Below, in pieces: positions 38,156-48,170 of a DNA stretch of 64,000 nt. The stretch is from JAXGXJ01 sp963829545 (GTDB taxonomy: Bacteria > Actinomycetota > Thermoleophilia > RBG-16-64-13), in contig CAWHIX010000008.1 in assembly GCA_963829545.1 (NCBI GenBank), forward strand, positions 310,001 through 374,000. The letters are read 5' to 3'. How positions within the stretch are numbered: position 1 is the first letter of the stretch; each line of letters starts with the position of its first letter. The notes under the pieces are model-generated. The model saw nothing but the letters and a program-made list of their open reading frames with translations, had not been told where the DNA came from and searched no databases. Both the position numbers and the translations under genes were made by a program.

Positions 38156-38824
38156 CTAGACCCGGTGCTCTTCGCGCACGATCTTGCGCGCGCCCGAATG
38201 CCAGGAGGTGCTCCAGTCTTTGGGGGCGAGGATCTCGTCGAGGCGATCCAGTTGACCGATGCTATCGAGCCGGGCGTAGATGAGCTGCCAGGCGCAGGGA
38301 CGGTCGGGGTCCACCTCGCAGTGGGTCTCGGTCGAACCGCCGCAGGGGCCGTTGAGAAGCCGCTTGGCGCAGCGCGTCACCGCGCAGATGCCGCCGAACT
38401 GGGTCAGCATGCAGTCGCCGCAGCCCAGGCACTTCTCCGTCCACACGGCCTGTTCCTCGAGGAGTCCCATGAAGTCGGTGTTCAGCCCGGCGTAGACCGG
38501 CTTGTCCGGGAACCTCTCCGCGATGGCCTGCACGCCCACGCCGCAGCCGAAGCTGACGATGGCGTCGACCTGGGAGGCCGGCTCGGCCAGGTCCTTGATG
38601 AACTCGTTCTCGCACTGGCGCTCGATGGTCACCTGGGTCAGTTCGAGGGGCTGCCCGTCGAGCTTGCGCGCCATGCGGATGGCGTAGGAGGTGAGGCCCA
38701 CCTCGCGCTCGCCACCGGCCAGACAGACGGTGACGCAGGTGCCGCAGCCCACGAACAGGACCTTCTCGTGGCTGGCGATAACGTCCTTGATCTCGGTGAT
38801 CGATTTGGGGGAAGCGACGATCAT
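38156..38824 (-). CDS. metV: MetV, methylenetetrahydrofolate reductase C-terminal/zinc-binding subunit
   Basis: This 222-aa protein carries the MetV/MTHFR_C cysteine cluster: KCLGCGDCMLTQFGGICAVT, then RCAKRLLNGPCGGS and CEVDPDRPCAW ending in LIYARLDS. The N-terminal half (LFVGCGTCVTVCLAGGEREV) is a flavodoxin-like fold with its own Cys motif. In acetogens MetV partners MetF and recruits it to HdrA/MvhD-type electron carriers. It is the last gene of the ten-gene operon and overlaps the mvhD stop by 4 nt (ATGA). metF is eight genes upstream in the same operon. Confidence 0.87.
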   Translation of the reverse strand: MIVASPKSITEIKDVIASHEKVLFVGCGTCVTVCLAGGEREVGLTSYAIRMARKLDGQPLELTQVTIERQCENEFIKDLAEPASQVDAIVSFGCGVGVQAIAERFPDKPVYAGLNTDFMGLLEEQAVWTEKCLGCGDCMLTQFGGICAVTRCAKRLLNGPCGGSTETHCEVDPDRPCAWQLIYARLDSIGQLDRLDEILAPKDWSTSWHSGARKIVREEHRV

Positions 38825-39378
38825 GAGGTTCCTTCACTTTCCGACTGCGGGAATTCCTTCGACCTGAGCGGGCTCGGCCCCAACGTCCTGATCGTATCGA
38901 CCATACCCTGCACGCTCTCGACAAAGGTCGGCGCCATGGCTGCCGAGAGGTTGACCATCCTGAGCCGCTCTGCGCCTATGCCGATCTCGGCCAGCATCTC
39001 GCGGATGCGGTCGGTGCGCTTGCGAGCGCGCAGGTTGCCTTCCATGAAGTGGCAGCCACCTTCCAGACAGCCGGCCACCAGGATCCCGTCAATGCCTTTG
39101 AGGAAGGCTGCCAGGATGTGCTCCATTTCGATCTTGCCGGTGCAGGGCGCGTGGATGATGCGGATGTTGGTGGGGTACTGCATGCGCTTGGAGCCGGCCA
39201 AGTCGGCCGCGGCATAGGCGCAGTAGTTGCAGCAGAAGGCAATGATCTCGGGTTCCCAGCCTTCTGGTGCGGTCACAGTGGGCGCGGGCGCGGCGTTGGG
39301 AGCGGCAGCCGGGAACGTCGCCGGTTCCGCCGCCGCGGGCGCGGCTGGGATCATCTCGGGCGTCGTCGGCTGAGTCAT
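38821..39378 (-). CDS. mvhD: MvhD-like hydrogenase iron-sulfur (delta) subunit
   Basis: This 185-aa protein has the MvhD/FrhD domain with its conserved cysteines: IAFCCNYCAYAAADLAGSKR, HAPCTGKIE and GCLEGGCHFMEGN. MvhD binds a 2Fe-2S cluster and carries electrons to HdrA. A 45-residue Ala/Pro-rich N-terminal tail is unusual and may be a flexible linker. ATG 39378 overlaps the hdrA stop by 4 nt and the stop overlaps metV by 4 nt. The order HdrA-MvhD-MetV matches the module known from acetogens. Confidence 0.88.
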   Translation of the reverse strand: MTQPTTPEMIPAAPAAAEPATFPAAAPNAAPAPTVTAPEGWEPEIIAFCCNYCAYAAADLAGSKRMQYPTNIRIIHAPCTGKIEMEHILAAFLKGIDGILVAGCLEGGCHFMEGNLRARKRTDRIREMLAEIGIGAERLRMVNLSAAMAPTFVESVQGMVDTIRTLGPSPLRSKEFPQSESEGTS

Positions 39379-42300
39379 AGCCGCGCTCCTTCGATAAGCA
39401 GCTCGTCCAGCATGGCGACCAGCGCCTGGTCTTCCTGGTGCTGCAGAGTGATCGTCCGGGCGGGGCAAGCGGCGGCGCAGCTGCCGCAGCCCATGCAGCT
39501 GGCTCCCTGGATCTCGGCCTTGCCAAGATGGTTGATCATGGGCGCACCGTAGGGGCAGACCTTCACGCAGGTGGCGCAGGCCACGCAGTTCGTCGGATCG
39601 ACAACCGCCACCTGGCCGGGGATCTCCAGGTGAGTCTTGGAGAGCACCGTGGTGGCCCGCGCTACTGTGGCCTGGGCCTGGGCGATGGTCTCGTCGATGA
39701 AGCGCGGCGAGTGGGCCAAGCCGCACAAGAATTCGCCCTCGTTGGCCAGGTCGACCGGCCGCAGCTTGGGATGCGCCTCCAGGAAGAAGCCGTCGGCGGT
39801 GAGTGCGCTGCGCAATTGCCCGGAGAGGACCGGGTTCGTCGTCGCGGGGGCGATGCCGGTGGAGAGCACCAGCAGGTCGGGCCGCAGCACCAACTCGCGG
39901 TTGGTCGACACGTCGTGCACGCGCACCTGGAGGCACCCGCCGGCACCGTCCTCGGTCACCGTGGGGTCGCCTTCCTCGGGGTAGCGCACGAAGAGGACGC
40001 CCTCTTCGCGGGCTTTCTGGAAGTAGAGTTCGCGGAATCCGTAGGTGCGGATGTCGCGTCCCAACACGGCCACGTTGGCGTCGGGCAGGCGGCGCTTGAT
40101 CTCGAGGGCGTTCTTGACCGCCTCCGAGCAACACACGCGGCTGCAATAGGTATGCTCGTCGTTGCGGCTCTCCACGCACTGGATCATGACCACGGTGGGG
40201 TTCTTCTTGCCCTGGAACTCGGGCGGCAGACCGCCTTCGGCCAGCACCTTCTCCAGCTTGCTCTGGGTGGTCACGTGGGGGTTGGCGCCGTGCAGGTACA
40301 GCTCGGTGGCACGCTCTTGGCCGCCCGTGGCGACGATAACCACGCCGTGGTTGACCGGGACTTCGCGCCCGTCCACAGCGAGTACGCTCTTGAAGTTGCC
40401 CACGTGGCCGCTGATGCCGGCCGCGGCTGCGTTCAAGTAGACGTCGATACCTGGGTGGACCATGACCCTGTCCACCAAATCGCGCAGGTAGGCCTGTACG
40501 TCGGCCCCTTCCAGCGTGCTGTGGACGTTATGCAGCAGGCCGCCCAGAGTCGCCTCCCTCTCCACCAGGTGGACCTGGAAGCCCTGGTCGGCGATGCCCA
40601 GTGCCGCGGTCATGCCGGCCAAGCCGCCGCCCAGGATGAGAGCCGAGGCCGTCACCGGCACTTGGCCGGTGGAGAGGGCTCTGAGGTGTCGGGCCCGCGC
40701 TACGGCCATGGCCATGAGGTCGATGGCCTTATCGGTCGCGGCCTCGGGATCGTCCCTGTGCACCCAGGAACCCTGATCGCGGATGTTGGCCATGGCGAAC
40801 AGGTACTGGTTGAGCCCGCTCTCGCGCAGCGTCTCTTGGAAGAGAGGCTCGTGCGTGCGCGGCGAGCAGGAGGCCACCACCAGCCGGTTGAGCCGGTGCT
40901 CCCTGATCATGTCCTTGATGTGCTGCTGGTTGGTGTCCGAGCAGGTGTAGATGCTGCTCTCCGCATGGCACACGTTCGCGAGCGTGGCGGCCCGCTCGGC
41001 CACCTTCTCCACGTCGATGACCGAGGCGATGTTGTGGCCGCAGTGGCAGATGAACACACCCACCCGAACCGGCTCGTCGGTGGTGTCGCGTTCCCAGGGG
41101 TATTCGTGCTGCTTGATCATGGTGCCGCGGGCCAGGGCCAGCTGGTCCATGGCGCACCCGGCGGCCGCCGAGGCCTGGGCCACCGACTCGGGGATGTCCT
41201 TGGGCTCCTGGAAGGTGCCGGCCACGTAGAGGCCGGGCTGGGAGGTCGCCAGCGGGGTCAGACGCTCGGTCTGGGCGAAGCCGAATTCGTTCAGGTCCAG
41301 GCCCAGCCGCCCGGCCGTCTCCCGGACGCTCTCGGGCACCTGCATGCCCACACTCAGGACCACGAGGTCGAATTCCGGCTGCTGCTCGACCCCCGCCTCG
41401 TCGAAGTAGCGGATGCGGGGATTCTTGCTCCCGGGCATCTCCACGACGCGCGAGGGGATGGCCCGGATGTACTTGACACCGTGCTCGTCGCGGGCGCGGT
41501 TGACGTAGGCATCGAACTCCTTGCCGAAAGCGCGCACGTCCATGCAGAAGATGGAAACATCCAAGTCCTTGCCATGGGCGTGCTCCAGGGCGACCATGGC
41601 CTCCTTGGTGGCACTCATGCAGCAGATGGAGGAGCAGTAGCCGCGGCCGCGGGCGGTGTCGCGGCTGCCCACGCACTGGACGAAGGCGATCCGCTTGACC
41701 TCGCCACCGTCGGAGGGGCGCATGCACCTCTCCGCCGGTCGGGCCGGCGGCCGAAAGCATGCGTTCGAACTGCACACTGGAGAGGACGTTGGCGTAGCGG
41801 CCGTGGCCGAACTCGCCGCGCGCAGAGCCCTGGAACTCCTCGAAGCCGGGGGTGAGGATCACGCTGCCGGCATCGATCTCGAGCTCCTCCGGCTGCTGGT
41901 CGTGCAGTACCGCTCCGGCAGAACAGGCCTGGACGCACTGCATGCACTCGCTGCAGAGGCCGCAGTCCAGGCAGCGTTGGGCCTCGGCGATGGCGTCCTC
42001 GGCGCTGAAGCCCTCGTGCACCTCGATCCAGTTGCGGCGTCTCTGAGCGCCGGACTGCTCAGGAAGATGGGCCCGTGGGGCTTTGGTCACCCGGGTCAGT
42101 TCTTCGTCGGCCGGGCGGGCGTCGGGGCGGGTGTCGTCGTTGAAGGTCGCAACCTGCTTGCCGCGCAGGTAGTTGTGGATGCCGGCCGCGGCCTTGCGGC
42201 CGGCGGCGATGGCGTCGATAGCGGTGAGCGGGCCCTGTGGGGCGGCGTCGCCGCCGGCGAACACGCCCGGGCGCGATGTGGCCAAGGTGTCGTCGGCGAC

Positions 42301-43918
42301 CTTGATCTTGTTGCCCTCTATGGCCAGATCTTCGATGGCGGCACCGTCGCTGCCCCTGGCGAAGTCATCCACGAGGGCCTGCCCCACGGCGAAGATGACC
42401 GTCTCGCAGGGGATCTCGAAGTAGGCGCCCGGGATGGGCTCGGGTCGGCGGCGGCCTCTCTCGTCGGGTTCGCCCAGCCTGCTGCGCTGGAACTTGACCG
42501 CGCTCACCTTGCCGCCGGCGCCGACGATCTCCACGGGGACGGCGAGAAACTCGATGTTCACCTGCTCGGCCAGGCCTTCCTCGATCTCGTCGAGAGTGGC
42601 CGGCATCTCATCCCGCGTACGCCGGTAGGCCACGGTGACCTGGGGGGCGTTGCCGTTGAGGGAACTGAGCCGCGCGGCTGCCCGAGCCGTGTCGAAAGCT
42701 ACGTCGCCCCCGCCAATGACGACCACGCGATCGCCCACGGGCATGGGCCGGCCCAGGTTGAGCTCGCGTAGGAACTCGACGGCGGTCAGGCAGCCGTCCA
42801 GGTCGTCGCCCTTGGCCGGCGCCGGCGCACTGGTGTGCAGACCGGGAGCGAGGAAGACCGCCTTGTAGCCCTCGTCGAGGAGTCCGTCGACGGTGAAGTC
42901 GACCCCGCAACGCTGGTTGAGGCGTAGGTCGACACCCAGCGCGCAGATGGTGTCGATCTCTCGCTGCAGAACGTCGGGGGGCATGCGGTAGTCGGGGATG
43001 CCCACGCGCAGCATGCCGCCGGCCACTGGGAGCGCCTCGAAGACGGTGGTGGCGTAGCCGATATTTGGCCAAGTCGCGCGCGCAACTGAGGCCGGCCGGG
43101 CCGCCGCCCACGATGGCCACTCTTTCCTCTTGGAGGACGGGCAGCTTCTCGGGGAGGTCGGCGGGCGCCCCATGATCGAAGGCGTAGCGCTTCAGGCTGG
43201 CGATGGCTATGGGTTCGTCCACCGAGCCCCGCGTGCACGCGGTCTCGCAGGGATGCGGGCAGATACGGCCGCAGGCGGCCGGGAAGGGACAGGTCTCCTG
43301 GATGAGGTCGTAGGCCTCGTGGAACTTGCCGGCCGCGATCAGGGCCACGTAGCCTTGGACGTTTATGCCCGAGGGGCACGACGACCGGCAGGGGGCGCGC
43401 CCGGGAGCCTTGGAGATGCCGAACACGTTGGGGATGGCCTGCGGGTAGGCGCGGAAGATGGCCTTGCGGGTGCCGAGGCGGCGGTCGAACTCGTTGGGCA
43501 GGTCGACAGGGCAGGCCTCGACGCAGTCGCCACAGGCGTTGCACTTCTCCAGATCGACGTAACGCGGGTTCTGGCGCAGCTTCACCTTGAAGTTGCCGGG
43601 CGTGCCCGAAATGCCCTGCACGTCGGCCATAGTGATGATCTCGATGTTCTTGTTGCGGGCGCACTCCACCAGCTTGGGGGAGAGGATGCACATGGCGCAG
43701 TCGCCGGTGGGGAAGGTCTTGTCGAGCTGGGCCATCCGCCCGCCGATAACGGGGGAGGAGTCCACCAGGTAGACCTTGAAACCGCTCTCGGCCAGGTCGA
43801 GGGAGGCCTGGATGCCCGTGATCCCTGCGCCCACGATCATGACGGCACCTACCGGCTCGGCGGGGGCCGCAACCGGCTGGTCGGCGACCACGGGCTTGCT
43901 GCCGTTGTCAGCGCTCAT
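39375..43918 (-). CDS. hdrA: Giant HdrA-GltD-HdrA flavin and iron-sulfur protein (two frameshifts)
   Basis: Three frames join to about 1,513 aa. Residues 1-175 are an HdrA N-terminus (MIVGAGITGIQASLDLAESG; GDCAMCILSPKLVECARNKN) with a 4Fe-4S motif (CNACGDCVEACP). A GltD module follows (Fe-S cysteines in RSSCPSGINVQGY and CGRICPHPCETAC; NAD(P) fold VVIGGGDVAFDTARAA), after a break near 43070. Then come a ferredoxin-like CLDCGLCSECMQCVQAC, the first HdrA core (FVQCVGSRD; break near 41740) and a complete second HdrA (ICHCGHNIASVIDVEKVAER; ALILGGGLAGMTAALGIA). A C-terminal 2[4Fe-4S] ferredoxin ends it. It is therefore a tandem HdrA with an NAD(P)H-type entry module. HdrA is the bifurcating flavin subunit in methanogens and acetogens. 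Both breaks are single surplus C residues. Confidence 0.85.
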
Positions 43919-44820
43919 AGTCTCGCTCCCGTGGGCTGGGCTGTGGCGTGGGTCGATGCCCCACGGAGCCCCTTGGATTCCATCAGCGGCCGCGGGTCGA
44001 TCACCAGGCTCTTGAGCGACAACTCGCTCTCCGAGCAACCCATGGCCAAACCCAGCAGCTGGGTGAAGTAGAAGACGGGCAGGTTGTAGCTACGCCCGTA
44101 CTTGGTTTGCACATCCCTCTGCCTCATGTCGAGGTTGAGCTGGCAGAGCGGGCAGGCGGTGGCGATGCAGTCCACGCCGGCCAACTGCGCCATGGCCAGG
44201 ATCCGGTCGGTCAGTTCGAGCACTATGCTCGAATCGGCGATGGAGAAGCTCGCTCCGCAGCATTCGGTCTTGTGCGGCCAGTCCACCGCGGTGGCTCCGG
44301 CTATCTCCAGTAGTCCGTCCATGAGCGTGGGGTTCTCGGGGTCGTCGAACTGCGTGACCTCAGGCGGGCGCGACAGCAGGCAGCCGTAGTAGCTCGCCAC
44401 CTTGAGCCCGGTCAGCGGACGGCGGATGGCTGCGGCCACCTCCGCGCGCATATCCCGACCCAGTATCTCGAGCACGTGCCGCACGGGCGTCAGGCCGTCG
44501 TAGTCGGCTCCGATGGTGCGCTCGACTCTGGCTCGGAGGGCGGGGTCGGCGGCGATGCGGTGGTTGGCCGTCTTGAGACGGCTGTAGCAAGCCGCGCAGG
44601 CTACGGCGACGGTATCGCCGCCTGCCAGGCGCAAGTTCCGGGCCGGCAGCGCGTCGGCCAGGAGGGGGGCGCTGTTGTGGGCCGCAGTGGATCCGCAACA
44701 GATCCAATCCTTCATCTCGGGCATCTCCAGCCCCACCTTGGCCGCCACAGCCAGCGTCGAGCGATGGAAATCCTTGGCCGTGCCTTCCAGCGAGCAGCCC
44801 GGGTAGAACGTGTATCTCAC
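43915..44820 (-). CDS. hdrB: HdrB-type subunit with two CCG domains
   Basis: This 301-aa protein has both cysteine-rich CCG motifs complete. The first is Cys9, Cys41-Cys42 (ICCGSTAAHN), Cys75 and Cys78. The second is Cys147, Cys187-Cys188 (ECCGASFS), Cys223 and Cys226. In methanogen HdrB these bind the non-cubane 4Fe-4S clusters that cleave the heterodisulfide; in bacteria the natural disulfide or other acceptor is unknown. Full retention of ligands implies a working site. Overlaps hdrC and hdrA by 4 nt each. Confidence 0.9.
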   Translation of the reverse strand: MRYTFYPGCSLEGTAKDFHRSTLAVAAKVGLEMPEMKDWICCGSTAAHNSAPLLADALPARNLRLAGGDTVAVACAACYSRLKTANHRIAADPALRARVERTIGADYDGLTPVRHVLEILGRDMRAEVAAAIRRPLTGLKVASYYGCLLSRPPEVTQFDDPENPTLMDGLLEIAGATAVDWPHKTECCGASFSIADSSIVLELTDRILAMAQLAGVDCIATACPLCQLNLDMRQRDVQTKYGRSYNLPVFYFTQLLGLAMGCSESELSLKSLVIDPRPLMESKGLRGASTHATAQPTGARL

Positions 44821-45467
44821 TGCCCACCTCCCTGGGTGGCGCCGCCCTCAGGCGCGCCCCGTGGGGCCTCGCCGCCGTCAGACGCGCCGACCAGCCCGCT
44901 CTCCGCATGCCGGTCGTGGGCGGCACGGCGGAACAACTCTTCGCGCTCGCCTCGGTCGCCGACTCGCCCTCCCAGCAGCGGCAGTTTTCCCTTCTTCAGC
45001 ATCATGGGAGCCTTGTCGGTATCCTCGAGAAGGCGTCTGGTGCGCAGTTTAAAGCTTGCCATGAGGCTCAGCTCGTGGACCCGTCCCCGCTTGCGCACGA
45101 TCTTCAGGAACGCCTCGTTGAACACCGGGACGTCCGTCGTCGCCGTCGCCTTGCCTTCGCGGAGGCTGAGCGCCCGCAGGGCGTCGTTCATCGCCGGGAT
45201 GTCGACCTGCTGAGGACAGCGGGTGACGCACGTGTGGCACGACGTGCACTCCCAGATGTAGCGGCTGGTGAGCACCGCCTCGCGCTGGTCGGTCTGCACA
45301 AGACGTACGAGTTCGTGGGGCTTGATATCGGCGCGGGCCGCGATGGGGCAGCCGCTGGAGCACTTGGTGCACTGGAAGCAGGACATGGGCGAGGCCCCGC
45401 TCGAAGCCTTGACCTCGCTCGCGAGGTTCCCACAGATCTCCTGGATCTCTACCGTCACTGGCGTCAT
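44817..45467 (-). CDS. hdrC: HdrC-type 2[4Fe-4S] subunit
   Basis: This 216-aa protein has two 4Fe-4S motifs, Cys30/33/36/40 (CFQCTKCSSGCP) and Cys74/77/80/84 (CTSCHTCVTRCP), spaced as in HdrC. It wires HdrA to HdrB. The C-terminal 50 residues are a Gly/Glu/Arg-rich extension not needed for the fold. Order hdrC-hdrB-hdrA with ATGA overlaps makes a conserved HdrABC block in the middle of the operon. Confidence 0.9.
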   Translation of the reverse strand: MTPVTVEIQEICGNLASEVKASSGASPMSCFQCTKCSSGCPIAARADIKPHELVRLVQTDQREAVLTSRYIWECTSCHTCVTRCPQQVDIPAMNDALRALSLREGKATATTDVPVFNEAFLKIVRKRGRVHELSLMASFKLRTRRLLEDTDKAPMMLKKGKLPLLGGRVGDRGEREELFRRAAHDRHAESGLVGASDGGEAPRGAPEGGATQGGGQ

Positions 45468-48170
45468 TTCTTCTTCTCCGAGCCGGCCAGCACCGACAGC
45501 TTGACTGCGCTGACCTTGCGGTATACGTCTTGGGGCAGCCGAACCTCACCGTCCACCGTGAGCAGATCCTCCACCCGGATGCCGAACAGCCGCTCGTTCT
45601 CCTCCAGGTAGGCGCGGATCAGGCGCCAGTCCTTGTCGTCGATGGGGGAGAACGCCCCGCCGTTCAACTGGCGTTCCACCACCTTGTGATGTGGGTCGCG
45701 GATGTAGATGGCCCCGCCGCTGGCCAGGGAGAAGAGGTTGCTGCCCGGGTAGGGTGCGGCCTGGGGGACTGTGCGGCCTTCCGAGTCGAACTCGATGCCG
45801 TTGAGGATGACGAACCCGCCGCCTGCCAGGGGGTCACCGGCCATGAACGACTCCGCCAGGAAGTCCAGGCAGGTGCCGTTGATGACCACGCGCGGCCGTC
45901 CCACGGCGTTGATGAGCGGGCGGCCCGCGCCGTTGCCCAGCACGAACACCTCACCGCCCTTGGCCCCGTACATGAAGGTCTGGCCAACGTCACCGTAGAT
46001 GACGAGCCTGCCCCGTTTGGCGATCTGGGCCACCTGATCCTGGGCGTTGCCGTGGATATACATCTCCAGGCCGTCCATGCCGCTGGCCGTGTAGTCGCCG
46101 TTGGAGCCGTAAAGGTCGATACGCACCCCGTCGGTCGCGGCGCCCAGACCCGTCCCGTGGAAGCGCTGTCCGCGCAGGCGATAGACGATGAACCGTTTCC
46201 AGCCGGACTGGTAGGCCTTGCGCAGCAGGACCGCGTCGCAGTCGTCGCCCTCAGGAGGGAAGCCCTGACTGTCGATGCACAGCAACTCCTCGCCGGCCTG
46301 CGGACCCGCCACGCGGTCGCGGGTGTCCCAGGTGATCCGCCGCCAGTGGCCGGTGCCGGGCTCGTCGAACAAGGGAGCGGTGTCGAATAGCTGCTCGAGC
46401 GTCTCTTCGATCACCTGGATGACGGTGGCCCGGCGCTTGTCGCCGGTGGCGAAGCGCCGGTCGTGCAGCTTCGTGAGCAGGTCGACGGCCGCGGCGCGCG
46501 ACTTGGGGTTGTCTGCCCCCGCAAACACGGCCTGGCAGAAGCGCCGCAGGTGGCCGGCCGGCCAGAAGTGTATCCCCTGCACCTCCGCGAAGAGTGCTGT
46601 CGACCTCGCCGCGGCGCAGCTTGTCCTGGATCTCATCCGAGCTCATGGCTTCGGCGGGGCAGGCGTCGGCTGACGAGTCCTTGACCTCCGCACTCGCAGC
46701 ACCGGCGCCGGTGGGGGCGCTCTGCTCGCGGTCGCCGCCTTGCAGGTCGCCGCCTTGCAGGTCGCCGACGGGAAGGTCGACCCGCACGGTGCCTGTCTCC
46801 ACCTTGACCTCACGGCCAAACTTGTCGGCACACGACAGGCGCATGCGCCCGCTGTCGCCGTTGCTGCCCGGTGCCAGGCTGAATATGAAGGCGCCGCCGT
46901 CGGTGGATGAGCCGCCCCGCGCGTTCCAGTATTTGTCGGCCACCGGGCAGAAGCGCGGGTCTTCCTTGGCCAGACTGCGCAGGGTGGCGTCGATGGCCTG
47001 CTTTTCGGAGCAGATGAGACCGATCTGCACGTCGCCGCTGTCCGAGAGCGCGAACACCTGCGGCCGCAGCATGGACGTGTCGGTGATGCCCAGCAGCTGG
47101 AACTTGTCTCCCTGGCTGCGGGCGATGATGAAGAACCAGGGGCCGTCCGGCGACGCGTGCATGTGGGTGGCCTGGATCTGCCGGTAGATGACCTGCTTCT
47201 CGGCCGGCAACTGGTCGAAGTCGAGCTCGGTGGTAGGGGCCAGCGCCTCGATGATGTACTCGATCGGATACCCGTAGACGCGGTCCCACAGATCGAAGAG
47301 CTGCACCGAGACTTCTGTGTCGGTGAGGAACTGCTGCCGGATGTTGCGCTGGCGCAGATACTCGCTGACCGAGTGGTAGTTGGCGAAATCGCCGTTGTGG
47401 ACCAGCGCCTCGTTCATGCCCACGAACGGGTGCGCTCCTCCCGGATGCCAGACGCGGCCCTTGGTCGGATAGCGCTGATGGGCGATCCACACGTGGGCCT
47501 GGAAGTCTTCCAACTGGTAGTACTCCACGTTCTGCTCGGCAAAGCCCACCATCTTGAAGACCAGCAGGTTGCGGGAGTGGGAGAGTACGAAGGCGCGCTT
47601 CTCACCCAGGGAGGCGTAGTAGGCGTCGTTGAGCCGGAAGGAGTTGCGGTAGACGAACTCGTCTTCCAGCGCCCGGGGCGGGAGATCCTGCAGCCCCGAG
47701 GTCTCGGCGAAGCTCTTGAGGACGTCCGGCTTCACCCGTACTGCGTAGCGATGCACGTCCGGCGGACGTACCTCCAGCCCGGGGATATCGCGATAGTCGT
47801 CCATATGCGGCTGCCGGGTGGACACGGCGATTTCGAAGTTGGGGAGGATGAACTCACGCTCGAGCTCAGCGTGACAGTCGGGATCGAGCAGGGCGATCTG
47901 AAGCAGGTAGTGGCTCTGGAGTACCTCGTCGGAGATGCCCAACTGCTCGGGAACGAGGCCTGCGGCCGCGATGCCGCCGCCCTTGCCGTTGCCGCGGTTC
48001 TGCATCTGCACGGAGGGTTCGTAGATGAAACGTCCTCCCACGGGCACGGTGCAGGCGAAGCCGGTGACCCCGCAGCCGCCTTCCTCCATGGGCTCGGAGG
48101 CGATGGGCTGCTCGGGGCTCGAGTAGATCTGCGAGCGCGCGGCCAGCAGACGTTCGGCGTATTCGCTCAT
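45464..48170 (-). CDS. Glutamate synthase class II glutaminase fused to GXGXG domain (one frameshift)
   Basis: The N-terminal frame (ATG 48170) is a class II amidotransferase. The putative nucleophile is Cys33 in EEGGCGVTGFA; the catalytic partners seem kept (HQRYPTKGRVWHP; ALVHNGDFANYHS; FLTDTEVSVQ). After an acidic linker with a duplicated 15-bp unit the frame breaks near 46600 (one surplus base) and continues as ALFAEVQGIHFWPAGHLRRF. The C-terminal part is the GXGXG beta-helix of glutamate synthase (YGSNGDYTASGMDGLEMYIH, GDVGQTFMYGAKGGEV). About 901 aa. In archaeal-type glutamate synthases these domains are separate proteins; here they are joined and the FMN domain is separate. The 32 residues before Cys33 could be a cleaved propeptide. 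Confidence 0.83.
46731..46760 (-). repeat. Duplicated 15-bp unit in the linker of the glutaminase-GXGXG gene
   Basis: Two perfect head-to-tail copies of a 15-bp unit (46731-46745 and 46746-46760) code for the linker segment GDLQGGDLQGGD. The duplication keeps the frame and lies between domains. Confidence 0.7.

Noticed and set aside
39438..41855. An 805-codon open frame on the plus strand opposite hdrA
   Set aside because: No recognisable motif, Gly/Val/His-rich shadow composition, and it lies opposite a clear HdrA coding frame.
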